8,018 nt of DNA from an uncultured beta proteobacterium (GTDB taxonomy: Bacteria; Pseudomonadota; Gammaproteobacteria; Burkholderiales; Burkholderiaceae_C), in contig CAJBVC010000038.1 of assembly GCA_903958915.1 (NCBI GenBank), positions 1-8,018 of the forward strand, written 5' to 3'. Positions 6,146 to 8,018 of the stretch are shown piece after piece (the first letter of the stretch is position 1; the number at the start of each line of letters is the position of its first letter). The translations under genes and the position numbers were made by a program. A model generated the notes under the pieces. That model had not been told where the DNA came from. It worked only from the letters and a program-made list of their open reading frames with translations, and ran no database searches.

Positions 6146-6856
6146 ATGGCCAACAACGCAATCTTCGCCCGTCTGTCGAACCTCTGGTCCGGCTTCATCT
6201 CATTGTGGGTGTCGGATGTGGAGAAGGCGCATCCTGAGATCGCCTACCAGAACGCCATCACCTCCATGATTGGAAAGTACAGCCAGCTCAAGGCGGCAAC
6301 CGGCTCCATCATTGCGCGCCGCCAGGAGATCACTGCCCGTCTGGAGACCCACGAGCGCGAGTTGGCCGCCGTCAGCGCCGACCTGGAAACCGCGCTGGCT
6401 ACCAACCAGGATGATCTTGCGGTTGTGCTGATCCAGAAGAAGAACGCACTGGACGGCGCCATTGCCGACCTGCGTGCAGAGGCTGCCCAAGCCACGGCCG
6501 ACGCTGACACGGCCAAAGACTCCCTGATGCAGGTGAAATCCGAAATCGACAAGCTCAAGGCCGAAAAAGACCGCATGCTGGCGCAAATGCACAGTGCCCA
6601 GGCCCGGCTCAAAATCCAGGGCCAGCTCGATGGTCTGTCGGTCGATGCCGAAGTGCAAGCTCTGGGGGCCGTGCGTGAGCACATCAAGAGCCAGGTGGCG
6701 CAGGCCAGCCTGGGGGCGGAATTGCACAACTCCGATCTGGATGTTCGCCTGAACAAACTGCGTCAAAGCAGCGGTAGCGTCACTGCCAAGGCGCAATTGG
6801 ATGCGATGAAGCAGGCCCGTGCTGCGGCACAGGCCACCCCAGCAAAAACCCTCTAA
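6146..6856 (+). CDS. PspA/IM30-family membrane-associated protein
   Basis: A 236-residue protein, close to the family length. ATG 6146 follows GGAGAA (6134-6139) with 6 bases of spacing, a strong site. The N-terminus (residues 2-21, NNAIFARLSNLWSGFISLW) is amphipathic, like helix 0 that PspA and Vipp1 insert into membranes. The rest is nearly all alpha helix, with a long hairpin-forming coiled coil at about 55-155 and shorter helices at about 164-225. PspA proteins are homologous to ESCRT-III: they polymerise on stressed inner membranes, limit proton leakage and can remodel bilayers. The similarity to PspA is by pattern and architecture, and the sequence is divergent from E. coli PspA. No PspF-type regulator or PspBC pair is in the window, so regulation differs from the E. 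coli psp system. The ATPase gene follows after 14 bases. Confidence 0.85.
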   Translation: MANNAIFARLSNLWSGFISLWVSDVEKAHPEIAYQNAITSMIGKYSQLKAATGSIIARRQEITARLETHERELAAVSADLETALATNQDDLAVVLIQKKNALDGAIADLRAEAAQATADADTAKDSLMQVKSEIDKLKAEKDRMLAQMHSAQARLKIQGQLDGLSVDAEVQALGAVREHIKSQVAQASLGAELHNSDLDVRLNKLRQSSGSVTAKAQLDAMKQARAAAQATPAKTL

Positions 6857-6870
6857 CGATCGCAACAACC

Positions 6871-8018
6871 ATGACCGCCCCCGTAAAGACGCGCAACACG
6901 CTGCCCCGGTGGGCGGAAACCTTGCGGCAAAAATACCTGGCTGGCGAGGCATCCACTTTTGTGCTGTACCGCAATGTGTTCGACAACTTCCTGGTGGGGG
7001 AGACGCTGCACAACCTGCAGAGTTTTTTGGTAGCGGAGTTGTTCAGGGACACCAAGAAGCATGTCTGCGAAGTTAGCCTGGAGCGTGGCATCCGGGCGCT
7101 GACTGGCAAACCCGATAGTGCCCTGGTCACCACGCCAGTGGCCGATGAAACTCCCTTGCTGCAAGCGCTGCACGCCCTGGAAGCGCAGATGCGGGCCGAA
7201 CAGTCGACCGCGGTCATTGTGCCTTACGCGGATGCGCTGCTACCGGCGGGCGATCCCAGTTTCATGGCCCAGCAAGATCGGCAGACCTACCTGGCCTTTC
7301 ACCGCTGGTCGCTGGACAAGACACTCACCAGTGGTGACAACATCGTCATCCTGATCACCGAGTCGCTCGGCGCCATCAACCCGGGCCTGCTGTCAAACCC
7401 CAAAGTGGCGGCCATAGAAATCCCCATGCCCGACCTGGATATGCGCAGCCGGGTGATTGCATTTTTTGCGCCCAAGCTCACCGCTCAGCAAGTTACGCTG
7501 TTCTCCGAGCGCACCGGCGGTTTGCGCACCGTGCAGCTGGCCAGTATCCTGGCCAGCACCGACGGACAGGGCTTGAGCGAGCCTGAGCGGCGCGCTCTGA
7601 TACTGCAACTATTGCAAGGCACGCCTGACGCAGACGCCCGTGCCACCACCCTGGCCAGCATCACTGCCGGAATGACACCGGCCGAGATTGGCAAGTTGAT
7701 TGAACCCAGCAAAACCCTGCCCGCCAGCGATTCCAGCCTGGAGGTGCTCAAGGTCATCCACGCCCGCAAGCGCGAAATGATAGAAAAAGAGTGCGCCGGG
7801 TTGATCGAGTTCATCGAACCCAAACACGGCCTCGCCAGTGTCGGCGGCCACGAAAACATCAAACACGAGCTGCTGGCCATTGCGAAGAATCTGAAGGAGG
7901 GTGAAACCACCCTCACCCCCATGGGTCTGCTGGCCGTAGGTCCCATGGGGTCGGGCAAAACCTTTGTCATCAAGGCGTTCTTGAAAGAGGCGGGTTTGTC
8001 CGCCGTGGCGCTGAAAAA
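6871..8018 (+). CDS. AAA ATPase with degenerate first module, Ycf46-like (3' end cut by window)
   Basis: The frame is open from ATG 6871 to the window end, giving 382 residues; the protein continues beyond it. Residues about 30-215 look like an inactive AAA module: no Walker A is visible, but TAVIVPYADALLP (113-125) resembles a Walker B strand and NIVILITESLGAINPGLL (157-174), followed by VAAIEIPMPDLDMR, resembles sensor 1 and the next strand. A helical region leads to KREMIEKECAGLIEFIEP (300-317) and SVGGHENIKHEL (323-334), then an intact Walker A, GPMGSGKT (357-364). This order, degenerate AAA, then KK/R-rich helix, then VGG.E.LK, then Walker A, is that of Ycf46-type proteins in the SpoVK/Ycf46/Vps4 group. 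Such ATPases remodel or unfold protein complexes. Walker B, sensors and arginine finger of the active module lie outside the window. It starts 14 bases after the PspA stop without a clear ribosome-binding site, suggesting coupling. PspA filaments are the obvious candidate substrate, by inference. Confidence 0.85.
   Translation, partial: MTAPVKTRNTLPRWAETLRQKYLAGEASTFVLYRNVFDNFLVGETLHNLQSFLVAELFRDTKKHVCEVSLERGIRALTGKPDSALVTTPVADETPLLQALHALEAQMRAEQSTAVIVPYADALLPAGDPSFMAQQDRQTYLAFHRWSLDKTLTSGDNIVILITESLGAINPGLLSNPKVAAIEIPMPDLDMRSRVIAFFAPKLTAQQVTLFSERTGGLRTVQLASILASTDGQGLSEPERRALILQLLQGTPDADARATTLASITAGMTPAEIGKLIEPSKTLPASDSSLEVLKVIHARKREMIEKECAGLIEFIEPKHGLASVGGHENIKHELLAIAKNLKEGETTLTPMGLLAVGPMGSGKTFVIKAFLKEAGLSAVALK

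Noticed and set aside
3596..8018. A complete polyamine ABC transporter operon
   Set aside because: Only the binding protein is present; no permease and no ABC-type ATPase is seen. The ATPase at 6871 is an AAA protein without an ABC signature.
6871..8018. ATPase as a PspF-like sigma-54 activator
   Set aside because: Its N-terminal half is a degenerate AAA module and the VGG.ENIK lead into Walker A fits the Ycf46/Vps4 type; no sigma-54 activator signature is seen in the visible part.

Overview
The window looks like chromosomal DNA from a GC-rich betaproteobacterium, most likely a member of the Comamonadaceae (Rhodoferax/Polaromonas/Acidovorax-like). The grounds are codon use rich in G and C at third positions, protein sequences typical of that group, and an intergenic element at about 98-160 that resembles a repeat I remember from these genomes. 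This placement is an inference; no rRNA or other marker gene is present.

The left part (1-2157) holds two convergent genes. A plus-strand mltA (168-1325) encodes a lipoprotein lytic transglycosylase. A minus-strand gene (1348-2157) encodes a two-span membrane protein with a conserved WH...FIL.T..Y / FG..HHTP core and a Gly/Asp/Cys-rich tail. A perfect 8-bp inverted repeat (1326-1353) lies between their 3' ends and may be a shared terminator.

After a 210-bp divergent intergenic region, everything from 2368 to the right edge is one plus-strand, closely spaced gene cluster of at least six genes: (1) a coiled-coil protein of unknown function; (2) a single-span protein with a Pro/Ala linker and a TPR/Sel1-like end; (3) an exported protein fusing two peptidoglycan-binding domains to a PotF/PotD-type polyamine-binding domain; (4) a two-span membrane protein with a long helical cytoplasmic part; (5) a PspA/IM30-family protein; (6) an AAA ATPase, cut by the window end, with a degenerate N-terminal AAA module and an intact Walker A in its second module, an architecture reminiscent of Ycf46.

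The cluster is the interesting part. PspA proteins are bacterial relatives of ESCRT-III and remodel or protect the inner membrane; AAA ATPases of the SpoVK/Ycf46/Vps4 group are unfoldases or remodelers. Here the pair sits with a membrane-anchored helical protein and with a cell-wall-binding, polyamine-receptor-like protein that has no transporter genes beside it. The reading I propose, which is inference, is an envelope sensing and membrane-remodelling system spanning peptidoglycan, periplasm, inner membrane and cytoplasm. No tRNA, rRNA, CRISPR array, insertion sequence or phage gene was seen.
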